A stretch of DNA of 64,000 nt from Eubacterium sp. (GTDB lineage Bacteria > Bacillota > Clostridia > Lachnospirales > Lachnospiraceae). Positions 44,701 through 51,675 of the stretch are shown piece after piece; within the stretch, counting starts at the first letter, position 1; each line of letters opens with the position of its first letter. The DNA lies in the NCBI GenBank assembly GCA_017619835.1, contig JAFZRN010000032.1, forward strand, positions 1-64,000, given 5' to 3'. The notes beneath the pieces were generated by a model. It did not search any database and was not told the DNA's origin. It worked only from the letters and a program-made list of their open reading frames with translations. The translations under genes and the position numbers were made by a program.

Positions 44701-46418
44701 TTGGTATAAGAGGATGTATATCCGACAAGTCCTCCAAGATTGGTCTGTTCGTTAGAAATAACAATCCCTTGATTATATCCTACAGATGCATCGCAGATAA
44801 TATTATCAACTGTATTAGATTCACTCAAATATCCTGCTAATGCCCCGTTATATTTTCCACCCAGTACAGAACCGGAGATTTTTAGATTTTTTAATGTCGC
44901 ATTCTTAACACATCCAAACAAACCAGAGAATTCTCTGTTCTCATCAATATTAAGATATATTTTTCTGCCATTACCATCAAATGTACCTGAAAATGGTTTA
45001 GACAAACTTGCTCCTATTGAAAAGTTTACCGGCTGATCCATAGAACCGATATTCTTTTCAAGCTTAACGGTTTTTCCCGAAAAACTATTTCCCGAAGCAA
45101 CATCATATGCGATTCTATATAATTCCGGAATGTCGGCAACAAGATAAACATTTCCCGTAGAATCTGTTCTAAGATCCGCGAGAACAGTGAATGATCTTGT
45201 TGTACTTCCGAAATAAGTTTCTCCTTTTCCTGATACAGTGATATCATATTTTCCATAATTCTTTATTTCTGTAACAGCTTCACCGTCCATAGTATAAGAT
45301 ATTTCATAATCAGATGGATCAAGCATCTGACCTCCATATCTAATATCCGGGGTAAGAATTATAGCATCTCCTGATTCACCGGGATATGAATAAGAATCAG
45401 ATATATTTAATATTTCTAATTTTCTTTCCACATAATATTCTTCATCCCAAAGCAGTTCCTTGGAACAGAACTGAGATGGATCCTCTACGAATACAGGGAA
45501 AATATCCGATGTGGCAAAAGGCAATTTATTGCTGTCGGATATAGTATTTCCTTCAGTATTGATATAGAACAAGTTGGTTTTATTTTCAAAAGAAACATCA
45601 GGCTTACTATTTGCTGAGCCTATTGGATTAAAACCTGCTGATCCGGTATATTCTCCATTAAAGAACAGATTATCAATATTATATGAAACTACATCAGCCC
45701 ATCCGATAATACCGCCGACATATCCGCCTTTATTACCCTCCAGACTTCCTGTAAAGATAATATCTTTAAAGGTATCTTTAGAAGTTTTTGCATGACCTAT
45801 CACACCACCATAGTGCCCATTTCCACTCGAAACATTATTTGAAAGTCTTACATCAACATTACAATATATACCCTGGATAGTATTAATACTTCCATCCACG
45901 TTAACACTACTATTACCGTCAACTGGAGGATTATAGATTTTTCCAACCAATGCAGCTGAATGCTGATTTCCGGTAAGATTTCCATCAAGCTTCAGATCCT
46001 TGATCGTAGCATTCCTTATACATGAAAAAAGTGCCGAGAATTTCTCAGTAGAATTAATGCTCATGGTTATCGTATGATTCTGACCATCGAACACTCCCGT
46101 AAAAGGTACGTGAGTATCATTGTCGTTTTCTTTTGCTACACCAATCATAGTTTCGATCGGTGCTTCCTCACTACCGATATCATTCATCAGCTTTGCATGG
46201 ATCTCTGCTCCACCGGCATTAAGTACCACTTCGGCAAATGCATCCCAGTCTTCCGCATCTTCTATTTGATACGGGCTCTCAGATGTACCTTCTCCGACAA
46301 GGTTTCCCTCTGCAGCGAAAGTATCAAAAGAGAATGCACTCACCGTGATAAATGCCATCACAAATGAAGCAAGAGACAATAACAACTTTGTCGTCTTCGT
46401 TTTCAATACAGTCCTCAT
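38769..46418 (-). CDS. Giant secreted protein: six beta-helix/Ig-like modules, Thr/Pro linker and BspA-type leucine-rich end
   Basis: 2,549 residues with a signal peptide cleaved near DTFAAEGN. Six modules of about 370 residues follow. Each opens with a G-x-G-T-x-x-D-P-Y-x-I motif, continues with a right-handed beta-helix containing FDGNxHTI and NATIKNLKLEG-type turns, and ends with an Ig-like unit (SGDSLDINPVVKIDG-like). After the sixth come a cysteine-bearing region (CPVCDKYYSDE), repeats of PTEQPTEA type and a C-terminal LRR_5/BspA-type region (AFKGCSKLTKLTIGKNVTKIG) with a very basic end. No cell-wall anchor motif is seen. Start ATG 46418 has AAGGAG upstream. Beta-helix plus LRR proteins of this kind bind polysaccharide or host surfaces in gut and rumen species; the ligand here is unknown. 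Confidence 0.88.
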   Translation of the reverse strand: MRTVLKTKTTKLLLSLASFVMAFITVSAFSFDTFAAEGNLVGEGTSESPYQIEDAEDWDAFAEVVLNAGGAEIHAKLMNDIGSEEAPIETMIGVAKENDNDTHVPFTGVFDGQNHTITMSINSTEKFSALFSCIRNATIKDLKLDGNLTGNQHSAALVGKIYNPPVDGNSSVNVDGSINTIQGIYCNVDVRLSNNVSSGNGHYGGVIGHAKTSKDTFKDIIFTGSLEGNKGGYVGGIIGWADVVSYNIDNLFFNGEYTGSAGFNPIGSANSKPDVSFENKTNLFYINTEGNTISDSNKLPFATSDIFPVFVEDPSQFCSKELLWDEEYYVERKLEILNISDSYSYPGESGDAIILTPDIRYGGQMLDPSDYEISYTMDGEAVTEIKNYGKYDITVSGKGETYFGSTTRSFTVLADLRTDSTGNVYLVADIPELYRIAYDVASGNSFSGKTVKLEKNIGSMDQPVNFSIGASLSKPFSGTFDGNGRKIYLNIDENREFSGLFGCVKNATLKNLKISGSVLGGKYNGALAGYLSESNTVDNIICDASVGYNQGIVISNEQTNLGGLVGYTSSYTNYFKNILYSGMIIANSKTHSNIGGIVGVFSSGSICYFENVLFDGEVRHYSGGTSPSYKFHPIASRYSGNYTVHFSDVYYINSESAKPRGSVDYHISDNSNPAKVVQCDIPSKDLYREYKAIDGKTYYVAAAAVIENVENTYVYDGNVVQIDPIVKYNGGSMVKDTDYSLSIIKNGIEVEDIKDIGKYYIQIEGKGIYKGKTSIIVSVLKSSLDGSGTEEDPYLIQSDFDWECFADKLNQGKIDFEGKYIKLTEDIDLADTTIIVGTNEHPFNGIFDGDNHTITYNITGSTGGEALFGVIRNATIRNLKLEGSVSGGLHCASLVGFADISSSGSGSGLAENTISNIDCDVDVSLSEEFLDGIFNGAYSHHGGLIGHTKDSKTTLNDCIYSGTIKGDQRSIGSGYVGGLIAWGDYPNITMNNCIFKGSFENPGKLKFHPIGCKDQTATVNITDVYFISSAATNISGNDNKILADGKMVYTSDPALHKKVTAVDGVEYLTGEAVITLDKTYILSGDSLDINPVVKIDGNSLSTEDYDTSIYKIINPDTREQLDSITESGTYVIVATGKRDYAGSTDSDTFEVIEELPGQGTEDDPYTIGSIADWETFAAQCKRGNTYKNKIIELTADIGDESSPITTMVENTANAAFEGTLNGKDHSIYISYGSAVNRIDHDNAAPIYYGKNAVINDLVIKGRIYTSKKFAAGLFSRAYENTKINRCGSEVIIYSSTVGDGTHGGFIGVTETNAAVSITDSYFTGSMLGSATNQCGGFVGYAYRKVTFKNCLFDPGTMTISEKNSASLTRVNTASSNYKPSITNCYYITPFGDNEMDWVQGTQAYKVVSDKFCVKTKVASKTIYAPVSLTIDFPSDTYDVNDANDLNVIVKNNNTTLVKETDYVLKFKNSDSGIEVSRITEPGNYSVTIVGIDNYAGEKESSETIKVISVLSGSGTKADPYLIQNKDEWNVIAGKVKAGNTNSNKYFKLMADLDGIDTPIGILDGSYFPFSGNFDGNDHIITLNMNDSDEGLAAFGCIKNATIENLKLEGTVLGGLHSASLVGYADNSETPVAVNVIRNIYSNVDVKLNEAYLASTAKNGHHGGIVGHGKNSDTTLSNCVYSGTIYGPGSVGKSGHLGGLWGWSDSAKLTMKNCIFTGTFAEVGNMLVNPVCKMNAAGTTSFNQVYYLDDDSYTVTMLHSVYKGITVYASEQSDLCKKITAADGNDYYKIISSEVTAENLMPYYELSDSMDIAPTIKHTDADMGTETTFTDADYSIQYIKKDSTEAVDAITETGEYAIQITGKGDYAGKKSFETKFKVIKPINGTGTEEDPIKISDPEDLIAVSERSKAGETFEGMVFDITTDIGSESEPVDYMIGTTSAPFMGTILGNGHTIYIGIDNTGSVAEERVGFIRSASGATIKDLTLDGYINTSKNKIGVFIGITNSPGATIENCVSNVTVDSSISGDGTIGGFVGVNGMETGEGKLVIKNSSFTGKLLGPNTTSSAGFVGYSRLELVCENCIFDPAELTLKETSSKTFARLNQGAKITLTDCYYIDKLGDAQGQLAYKALTEEKTIYKILKFAGDITAYEYQGVAFSDYTRTLNFMNAEYTVTPTLKFGETELVAGTDFEYQDNVIKDVGSYKIKMAGIGNYGGVETVEVEIISHVHPEGELAANVTEAKEADCENAGNSKYYYCPVCDKYYSDELGENEIEKDSWIIEAKEHDWGEWEVTTPATETEEGVETRVCKNDPEHIETRVIEKLQPVQPTEVPTEQPTEAPTEQPTETPTEQPTETPTEQPTEAPTEQPKTEAGIGTISADGKILTDEDGVQYYVNELLTADQIVNNILVADKTSGGKYKITKITKKAGKITGGTVTYMAPYNKNSTKITIPATVKIAGVKYKVTAINKNAFKGCSKLTKLTIGKNVTKIGSKACNGCKKLKNIIIKSSKIKKIQSKAFKGINSKAKFKVPKKKLKKYKKMIKKAGAPKKAKVTK

Positions 46419-46442
46419 AAGTTTATCTCCTTTTTTAATGCT

Positions 46443-46495
46443 ATTATAGAAGCATCATAATACTATATTTTACCATTTAACCCACTATTTATCTA
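46443..46495 (-). promoter_or_regulatory. Candidate promoter region of the giant surface-protein operon
   Basis: On the minus strand TAGATA (46490-46495), a 17-bp spacer and TGG-TAAAAT (46467-46475) form a moderate promoter with an extended -10. A second TATAAT at 46443-46448 lacks a -35 box. Confidence 0.35.
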
Positions 46496-47182
46496 TAATA
46501 TCCTGATATCCGTAAGTGCCACCTGATCCCCCGTAAGTGCCACATATATCTTTGTTTGTCCATCTGTAATAGCAGCAAGCTTCGCTGTACCCTGAGCAAG
46601 AGCTGTATGCTTATAATACTCCGGAGGAATGATACGTAGAATAACAAGAACTATGAGAACCGTGATCAGCTCATCGGGAAAATCCGTGATCAGACACGAT
46701 ATAAGATTAGACATCTCAAGATTAAAATATCCCGCATCATAAAGGACTCCGCTCAGCGTTTCGCTATCATATGTGAGACCGTCCATGAACCACGGAATAA
46801 TGGCGCTGATTCCGCCGCCGACAAGTGTAAATATGATTATCATGCCTATTACGCCAAACCATTTCTTATGCCATCTACGATTGGCAAGAAATGTCGATAA
46901 TACTGCGATGATAACATTAAGAACACCATAATATAATGATGTGGGATTAGAAAAGGATCTTATTATACTGGTAGTAAATCCGACGATAACACCGGGAAGA
47001 TATCCTCCCATTATCGCTACAGCTACCGTACCCACGGTATCCAGATAAATAGATAGTCCGTACTCCGTGGCAATAAAACTGAGCAGCAGGTTAACTCCCA
47101 CTCCTGCCGCACAAAGAATAAGTGAAGTCAGATTATGCCGTTTTCTGAAAACATCAAGGAATTTGGTATTATTCATCTTCAT
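46493..47182 (-). CDS. Multi-pass membrane protein resembling ECF S-components or integral sensor domains
   Basis: 229 residues from ATG 47182. An in-frame ATG at 47272 is rejected because the promoter's -10 box lies between the two. Five or six hydrophobic segments are visible. The IYLDTVGTVAVAIMGGYLPGVIVGF block resembles ECF transporter substrate-binding subunits and the membrane sensors of some kinases and SpoIIE-type phosphatases. After the last membrane segment comes only a 35-residue tail (ALAQGTAKLAAITDGQTK...), so no output domain is present. No ECF ATPase or T-component lies nearby. Either an S-component using distant partners or a stand-alone sensor is possible. Confidence 0.65.
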   Translation of the reverse strand: MKMNNTKFLDVFRKRHNLTSLILCAAGVGVNLLLSFIATEYGLSIYLDTVGTVAVAIMGGYLPGVIVGFTTSIIRSFSNPTSLYYGVLNVIIAVLSTFLANRRWHKKWFGVIGMIIIFTLVGGGISAIIPWFMDGLTYDSETLSGVLYDAGYFNLEMSNLISCLITDFPDELITVLIVLVILRIIPPEYYKHTALAQGTAKLAAITDGQTKIYVALTGDQVALTDIRIL

Positions 47183-47219
47183 GTGATAATATCTCTCTCC
47201 CAAACCTTCACATTTATAT

Positions 47220-47228
47220 ATTATACCA
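47220..47228 (-). promoter_or_regulatory. Extended -10 promoter of the ECF-like membrane protein gene
   Basis: TGG-TATAAT on the minus strand (47220-47228); the start would be near 47213, 31 bases before ATG 47182. The -35 region is only T-rich. Confidence 0.55.
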
Positions 47229-47251
47229 AAAAATACCCAATATAAAAAGAT

Positions 47252-47280
47252 GACAAAAATCGTATAAGACAATTTTTGTC
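47252..47280 (-). terminator. Possible terminator after the BceA-like ATPase gene
   Basis: GACAAAAAT (47252-47260) pairs with ATTTTTGTC (47272-47280) around an 11-base loop; on the minus strand ATCTTTTTAT follows. It lies 32 bp after the ATPase stop and just before the next gene's promoter. The stem is AT-rich, so strength is uncertain. Confidence 0.45.
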
Positions 47281-47312
47281 ACCTTTTATAAACGATCGCT
47301 GTTTTGGGACTT

Positions 47313-48017
47313 TTATGCGGAGCGAACGCTTCTGTTGATCTTTTCTACTGCTGCAATCTCGCCATCCACGATCCTTACAAGACGTGTTCCATAACGTGCT
47401 GCCTCCTCGGAGTGTGTAACCTGAACTACAGTCTTCCCATACATACGATTGATATCACGGAAAAGCTCCATGATCTTAGTACCGGATTTACTGTCGAGGT
47501 TTCCTATAGGCTCATCCAGGAAAAGGATGTCCGGATCGAATACGAGAGAACGTGCAATTGCTACTCTCTGCTGCTGTCCGCCGGAAAGCTCACGAGGTGT
47601 GAGCTTTCTCTTGTCTTCCATTCCGATAAGCTCAAGACATTCGTCTATCTTATCTTTATAGGCTGACTTCTTCTTTCCGGCGAGCATAAGAGGAAGCGAT
47701 ATATTATCAACCACGTTAAGGTTGGGAACTAAGTTATAGAACTGGAATACGAAGCCGATCTCGTCATTACGCATTCTGCTGAGCTCTTTATCCTTTAAGG
47801 TCTTAAGGTCTCTTCCGTTAATGATGACATTTCCGGATGTGGGCTTATCAAGTCCGCCGAGAAGATAAAGGAGTGTTGATTTACCACTTCCCGAAGGGCC
47901 CATGATCGATACGAAGTCCCCTTCTTCAACCTTAAGATTTATATTCTTTAAAACCTCTGTTTCAGTTTTTCCGTTTACAAATGTTCTTCCAACGTTTCTT
48001 ACTTCGATCTTACTCAT
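47313..48017 (-). CDS. ABC transporter ATP-binding protein (BceA/LolD type)
   Basis: 234 residues from ATG 48017, preceded by GGAGG; an in-frame ATG 24 bases upstream lacks an RBS. Motifs are complete: Walker A GPSGSGKS, Q-loop FVFQFYNL, signature [15 protein letters not shown], Walker B DILFLDEPIGNLD. The DEPIGN form (Ile for the usual Thr) is a mild variation. It follows the 827-residue FtsX-type permease by 34 bp and forms a transporter with it. Confidence 0.93.
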   Translation of the reverse strand: MSKIEVRNVGRTFVNGKTETEVLKNINLKVEEGDFVSIMGPSGSGKSTLLYLLGGLDKPTSGNVIINGRDLKTLKDKELSRMRNDEIGFVFQFYNLVPNLNVVDNISLPLMLAGKKKSAYKDKIDECLELIGMEDKRKLTPRELSGGQQQRVAIARSLVFDPDILFLDEPIGNLDSKSGTKIMELFRDINRMYGKTVVQVTHSEEAARYGTRLVRIVDGEIAAVEKINRSVRSA

Positions 48018-48051
48018 TTTTCTATCCTCCATATTATTCATACGATTTTAT

Positions 48052-50535
48052 TTACTCATACTTAAGCTCTTCTACGATGCTCAGTTTCTTACTCTTACTC
48101 ATTGTCGAAAGTGATGCGATGAATATGATCCCGGCGATTATCGGTGAATATGTAAGAAGTGATGACCAGTCAAAGAGCACATCCATCGGCATTTCTATAT
48201 AGCTGCAGAAGCCTGTCATCAGATCCGAAAGCAGGATTGTAAATGGTATGGAGATCAGGATACTGATTACCACACTTATCATGCTCTCTGATAAGATCAG
48301 TCTCTTGCGGCGCTGCTTATTCATGCCTACCGAAGCCATCACAGCCATTTCCCTCTTTCTCTGAAGGAAGCATATCGTGATATTATTGAATACTCCGATC
48401 GAAGCTATGATCATCGCAAGATATGAGAACACTGCGAGCAGCATTACGATCATCTGATTCTGTTCGTCATTACGTTTTGTATCCTCTGCTTTTGTTGAGT
48501 AGGTTGCACCAAGTGAAGCAAGGAACGGCTTCAGCTCTTTTTCTACCTTTGCAGTATCACCGGATACTGTGAAGTAGATATCTGAGGCTTCTTTAACTTT
48601 GAACTCATTTATCAGAAGATCCTTCTTTACCAGAACGGATATACCGCCGTTATATACCTTTCCATCGTAGATTCCGACCACCTTCATTTTCTTTTCCTGT
48701 GAATCTATATCGATGGTGACTGTATCGCCAACTCCCTTATTGATCTCCTTAGCAACCTTGGTCGTAATGATTATCGAATCATCACCGCCATCCTTAAATG
48801 CCTTGATATCCTTTGCGTAGTACTTATTGAAGCCGAAATAACCATCAAGGCAACGTACATATGGATCGATATCGGTTCCTGTTGCTATTACCGACATACC
48901 GTCCAGTTTTGCCTCCGAATAATAGATCGGTCCCATTGATTCTTTTTCTACTCCCTTTGTCTCTTCAAGCTTATCAAGGATCTTTTCTGTCGTTGAATGA
49001 TTCGGATCACTCTCCATGATCCCCGAAATCGAGAAATCATATCTCATTTTCTGATAAGCATCCACAACGAGATTCGTCATGCTTGTTCCGAATGAAGATA
49101 TCATCAGAACCGAAGAAAGTGATATGACGATCAGTACTATATTATTCTGAAGAAGCTTTGAGCTTCTTAAATTATTAAGTGTAAGATACAGAGTCGTCTG
49201 ATTCTTAAATACTCTGCAAAGTAAACTTGTAAATGCTTTGACAACGATAGGTACCAGAAGGACTATTCCCACATAAGCAGCTGCCATTCCCAGCGGAGTC
49301 GTTATATTGATAACGCTGTCATTGATGAAATATACTGCTATCGCAAAACCTATCAGAGCTAATCCGAAAATTGTCTTAACTAAAGTTTTGCCACGCTTGA
49401 TCTCGGCACGGTTCAGGATAACATCCTTTACTTCAAGCTTTCTGACCCCGCGTACCGGGAAGTAAGCGGATGCTACCGAAAGTAAACAGGCAAAGATCAT
49501 TCCGGCCACGATAAATTTCGGATCGATAACGAACTCATTATAGATTCCGTAATCGGCAAGCGGTGAGGTGTATCTTCCGAGATAATAGAGGACTACTTCC
49601 CCGATGGCACATCCTGCTGCACCTCCGAATAATCCGTAAAGAAGACCTTCCATTAATATGATTCTCTCAATCTTCTTTTTCGTAGCTCCCTGGCTCATAA
49701 ATGTTCCGATTACCGTAAGCCTCTCGGTAAGGATCAGCTTAAATACTCCGTATATGATTATCGAGCTTACGACCACTACTATAAACAGCATTGCGTAAAG
49801 TCCCATATTGAGAGAACTATCAACCAGAACGGTTGCCTTAAGATCTATCGCTTTAATATCTTTATTCGAATTATTAAAGCTCTTAACAAAGCTTTCTGCG
49901 GTCTCACCGGATACATCGGCATAGACTACGTTATATCCACCGTCGGCACCGAGCTTTTCATTCATATATTCATATGGAACAACCAGACTGAACTGAGTCG
50001 ATATATCCTGATAGAACATTCCCTCATTTGCACTTATCGCCGAAATCTTAAACTTAACCTCTTCACCGAGCAGGTAAAACTTTAAGGTGTCTCCTGTCTT
50101 CAGATTCATTTCATCGGCAATTCTCTTTGAGATAACACATTCCTCTTTTTCTTTACTATCCTTTTTATCGAGGAAATCCGTATTACCTTCCAGGATTGTT
50201 CCGTCATATTCTTTTCTTCCATGAAGACTGATATACTTTACTCTGTCATTCTTATTGATGACTCCTGTTGTCTGAAGCTCATAGACCACACTTTTAAGTC
50301 CATCGGTTTCAATATCCTTTTTTTCCATGAATGGATCGTCTGTCTTCGATATTATCGAGATGTCAGACATATTTCCCGATTCATACGGTTCATTAAGGCT
50401 GGCCATTATAATGTCTACCATTCCAAGGCTCGCAACCAGAAGTCCCGCACTTATCGCAATTGAAAAGAGCAGCAGGAAAAACCGCCCTTTCTTCTCAAAC
50501 ATATTTTTCGAAATGTACTTCAGAAAAACGTTCAC
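48052..50535 (-). CDS. FtsX-type ABC permease with two FtsX cores (BceB/MacB-like)
   Basis: 827 residues from a GTG at 50535, which has AAGGAGG (50544-50550) at ideal distance; in-frame ATGs upstream lie on or before the RBS. Segment 1 is at about 17-40. An extracytoplasmic domain of about 200 residues and a first FtsX core (about 255-390) follow, then a second extracytoplasmic domain and a second core near the C-terminus (NNITICFLQRKREMAVMASVG). The two-core layout suits lipid or peptide export, or antimicrobial-peptide detoxification. Upstream are four phased TTTAAT repeats (50581-50632). It follows the LytTR and DUF3021 genes but is separated from them by a terminator. Confidence 0.9.
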   Translation of the reverse strand: MNVFLKYISKNMFEKKGRFFLLLFSIAISAGLLVASLGMVDIIMASLNEPYESGNMSDISIISKTDDPFMEKKDIETDGLKSVVYELQTTGVINKNDRVKYISLHGRKEYDGTILEGNTDFLDKKDSKEKEECVISKRIADEMNLKTGDTLKFYLLGEEVKFKISAISANEGMFYQDISTQFSLVVPYEYMNEKLGADGGYNVVYADVSGETAESFVKSFNNSNKDIKAIDLKATVLVDSSLNMGLYAMLFIVVVVSSIIIYGVFKLILTERLTVIGTFMSQGATKKKIERIILMEGLLYGLFGGAAGCAIGEVVLYYLGRYTSPLADYGIYNEFVIDPKFIVAGMIFACLLSVASAYFPVRGVRKLEVKDVILNRAEIKRGKTLVKTIFGLALIGFAIAVYFINDSVINITTPLGMAAAYVGIVLLVPIVVKAFTSLLCRVFKNQTTLYLTLNNLRSSKLLQNNIVLIVISLSSVLMISSFGTSMTNLVVDAYQKMRYDFSISGIMESDPNHSTTEKILDKLEETKGVEKESMGPIYYSEAKLDGMSVIATGTDIDPYVRCLDGYFGFNKYYAKDIKAFKDGGDDSIIITTKVAKEINKGVGDTVTIDIDSQEKKMKVVGIYDGKVYNGGISVLVKKDLLINEFKVKEASDIYFTVSGDTAKVEKELKPFLASLGATYSTKAEDTKRNDEQNQMIVMLLAVFSYLAMIIASIGVFNNITICFLQRKREMAVMASVGMNKQRRKRLILSESMISVVISILISIPFTILLSDLMTGFCSYIEMPMDVLFDWSSLLTYSPIIAGIIFIASLSTMSKSKKLSIVEELKYE

Positions 50536-50580
50536 TATAGCTTCCTCCTTCATTTTCATTTGATACAAATATATAGAAGC

Positions 50581-50632
50581 AAGATTAAACAGTCTTTTTT
50601 AAAAGATTAAAAAAGATTAAAAGAACATTAAA
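50581..50632 (-). promoter_or_regulatory. Four phased TTTAATCTT repeats upstream of the FtsX-type permease
   Basis: AAGATTAAA is found at 50581-50589, 50603-50611 and 50613-50621, and AACATTAAA at 50624-50632 (TTTAATCTT/TTTAATGTT on the minus strand). Spacings are 22, 10 and 11 bp, so all lie on one face of the helix. This is the arrangement expected for head-to-tail binding of an OmpR-family regulator. The sequence is AT-rich, so chance similarity is possible. Confidence 0.4.
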
Positions 50633-50667
50633 AAAAGAACCGGGTGATATTTAGTTTCACTCGGCTC
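50631..50667 (-). terminator. Terminator whose 5' arm contains the DUF3021 stop codon
   Basis: On the minus strand GAGCCGAGTGA (50657-50667) pairs with TCACCCGGTTC (50637-50647) with one mismatch and one G-U pair, and seven T follow. The TGA stop of the DUF3021 gene (50657-50659) is inside the left arm. Confidence 0.75.
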
Positions 50668-51118
50668 TAATCTCTTCATTTATCGTTTCTATATCTTTTT
50701 TCAGATTCTTATATTCAATTGTAAACATTATTATATGCGTTACCGTATAACCTATCAGCGTACCAATCAGCGCCTTCGGATATTTTTGCAGCTGCCACAG
50801 AAGCATTGTGATTCCCAGGCAGACCGCCGCCGTCACAACATAATAGATGATACTCTGAACCAGAAAGCTTATCTTCTCAAATTCAAAGATAAATGTCATC
50901 ATAGCGAAGGTCGCTCCGATTATCCCATATAACAGGATATTCGTATAAACCGCAAGGGGCAATGTAGGGAAGAGCTCCCGGAATGCCGGAGATATGGAAC
51001 AAAAGTCCTTAAGACCCGCGGCACTGGCGATTAGGTCTATCACGAGATTAATGATTGCTCCGCAAAATGACGATATGGCAAAGCTTATAGCTCCATTTTT
51101 TAAAATGTCTTTCAGCAT
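50657..51118 (-). CDS. DUF3021 family membrane protein
   Basis: 153 residues with four hydrophobic segments (about 10-33, 50-72, 78-98, 105-128) and a charged tail. Size, segment pattern and position directly after a LytTR gene match DUF3021 proteins, which accompany LytTR regulators in many Firmicutes and are thought to modulate them at the membrane. AAGGAAAC precedes ATG 51118, 17 bp after the LytTR stop. A terminator overlaps its stop codon. Confidence 0.85.
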   Translation of the reverse strand: MLKDILKNGAISFAISSFCGAIINLVIDLIASAAGLKDFCSISPAFRELFPTLPLAVYTNILLYGIIGATFAMMTFIFEFEKISFLVQSIIYYVVTAAVCLGITMLLWQLQKYPKALIGTLIGYTVTHIIMFTIEYKNLKKDIETINEEIRAE

Positions 51119-51135
51119 ATAGTTTCCTTAAATGA

Positions 51136-51588
51136 TTACTTTTTATCTTTAAGCAGAAGCTGCTTTATCTTTGAAACATTTCTTCTTGATGTATAGGTTT
51201 CATATCCATTCTTCATGATGACCTTTATCGTTCCGGAAAGGCTCATATCAAGACTCTTGATCTTCTTATAATTCACTATCTCCGACTTTGATATTCTTAC
51301 AAAGTAGAGCGATTCAAATTCTTCCTCCAGCTCATAAAGCTTTCTCTGGATCACATACTTCTTATCCTTATCCATAGCTATTACCTTCTGGCCTTCGGAA
51401 TAGAATGAATAAACTTCCATCGGGCTGATAAGACATTTATTTCCCACTTCATCCGTTGCGGAAATAGACGAATCGAAGAATGTGTGGAGCCTGCCCATCA
51501 CACTCTTCACTTCGTCACTCAGTTCATCATTACAAACATGAACCTCTAACTCTTTATATTGTTCTTTTATCTCCGCTTTGATCTTCAA
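51136..51588 (-). CDS. LytTR-type DNA-binding transcriptional regulator without receiver domain
   Basis: 150 residues from a TTG start at 51588 (AGGA eight bases upstream; no ATG before residue 31). The C-terminal hundred residues form a LytTR domain: LYELEEEFESLYFVRISKSEIVN followed by IKSLDMSLSGTIKVIMKNGYETYTSRRNV. No phospho-acceptor receiver domain is present, as usual for the LytTR/DUF3021 class. It lies 88 bp behind the ABC-2 permease gene. A pair of LytTR-like boxes at 53227-53256, upstream of the first gene, suggests it controls its own operon. Confidence 0.9.
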   Translation of the reverse strand: MKIKAEIKEQYKELEVHVCNDELSDEVKSVMGRLHTFFDSSISATDEVGNKCLISPMEVYSFYSEGQKVIAMDKDKKYVIQRKLYELEEEFESLYFVRISKSEIVNYKKIKSLDMSLSGTIKVIMKNGYETYTSRRNVSKIKQLLLKDKK

Positions 51589-51675
51589 ATGGGATTTCCT
51601 GCCTTATCATTTCATTATGAAATAACCACTCCTAAAGTATAGATTAAAGCCTACGCCTTCGCAAGATAAGTTTTT

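Noticed and set aside
46419-46492. Frameshifted remainder of a kinase or phosphatase output domain behind the ECF-like protein
   Set aside because: The 74-bp gap contains only promoter-like and RBS sequence; no coding continuation is seen in any frame.
47183-47272. Upstream ATG start for the ECF-like protein
   Set aside because: A strong extended -10 box lies between this ATG and the chosen start, so the region is probably not transcribed in that mRNA.
50536-50568. Upstream ATG starts for the FtsX-type permease
   Set aside because: They overlap or precede the AAGGAGG sequence that is ideally placed for the GTG at 50535.
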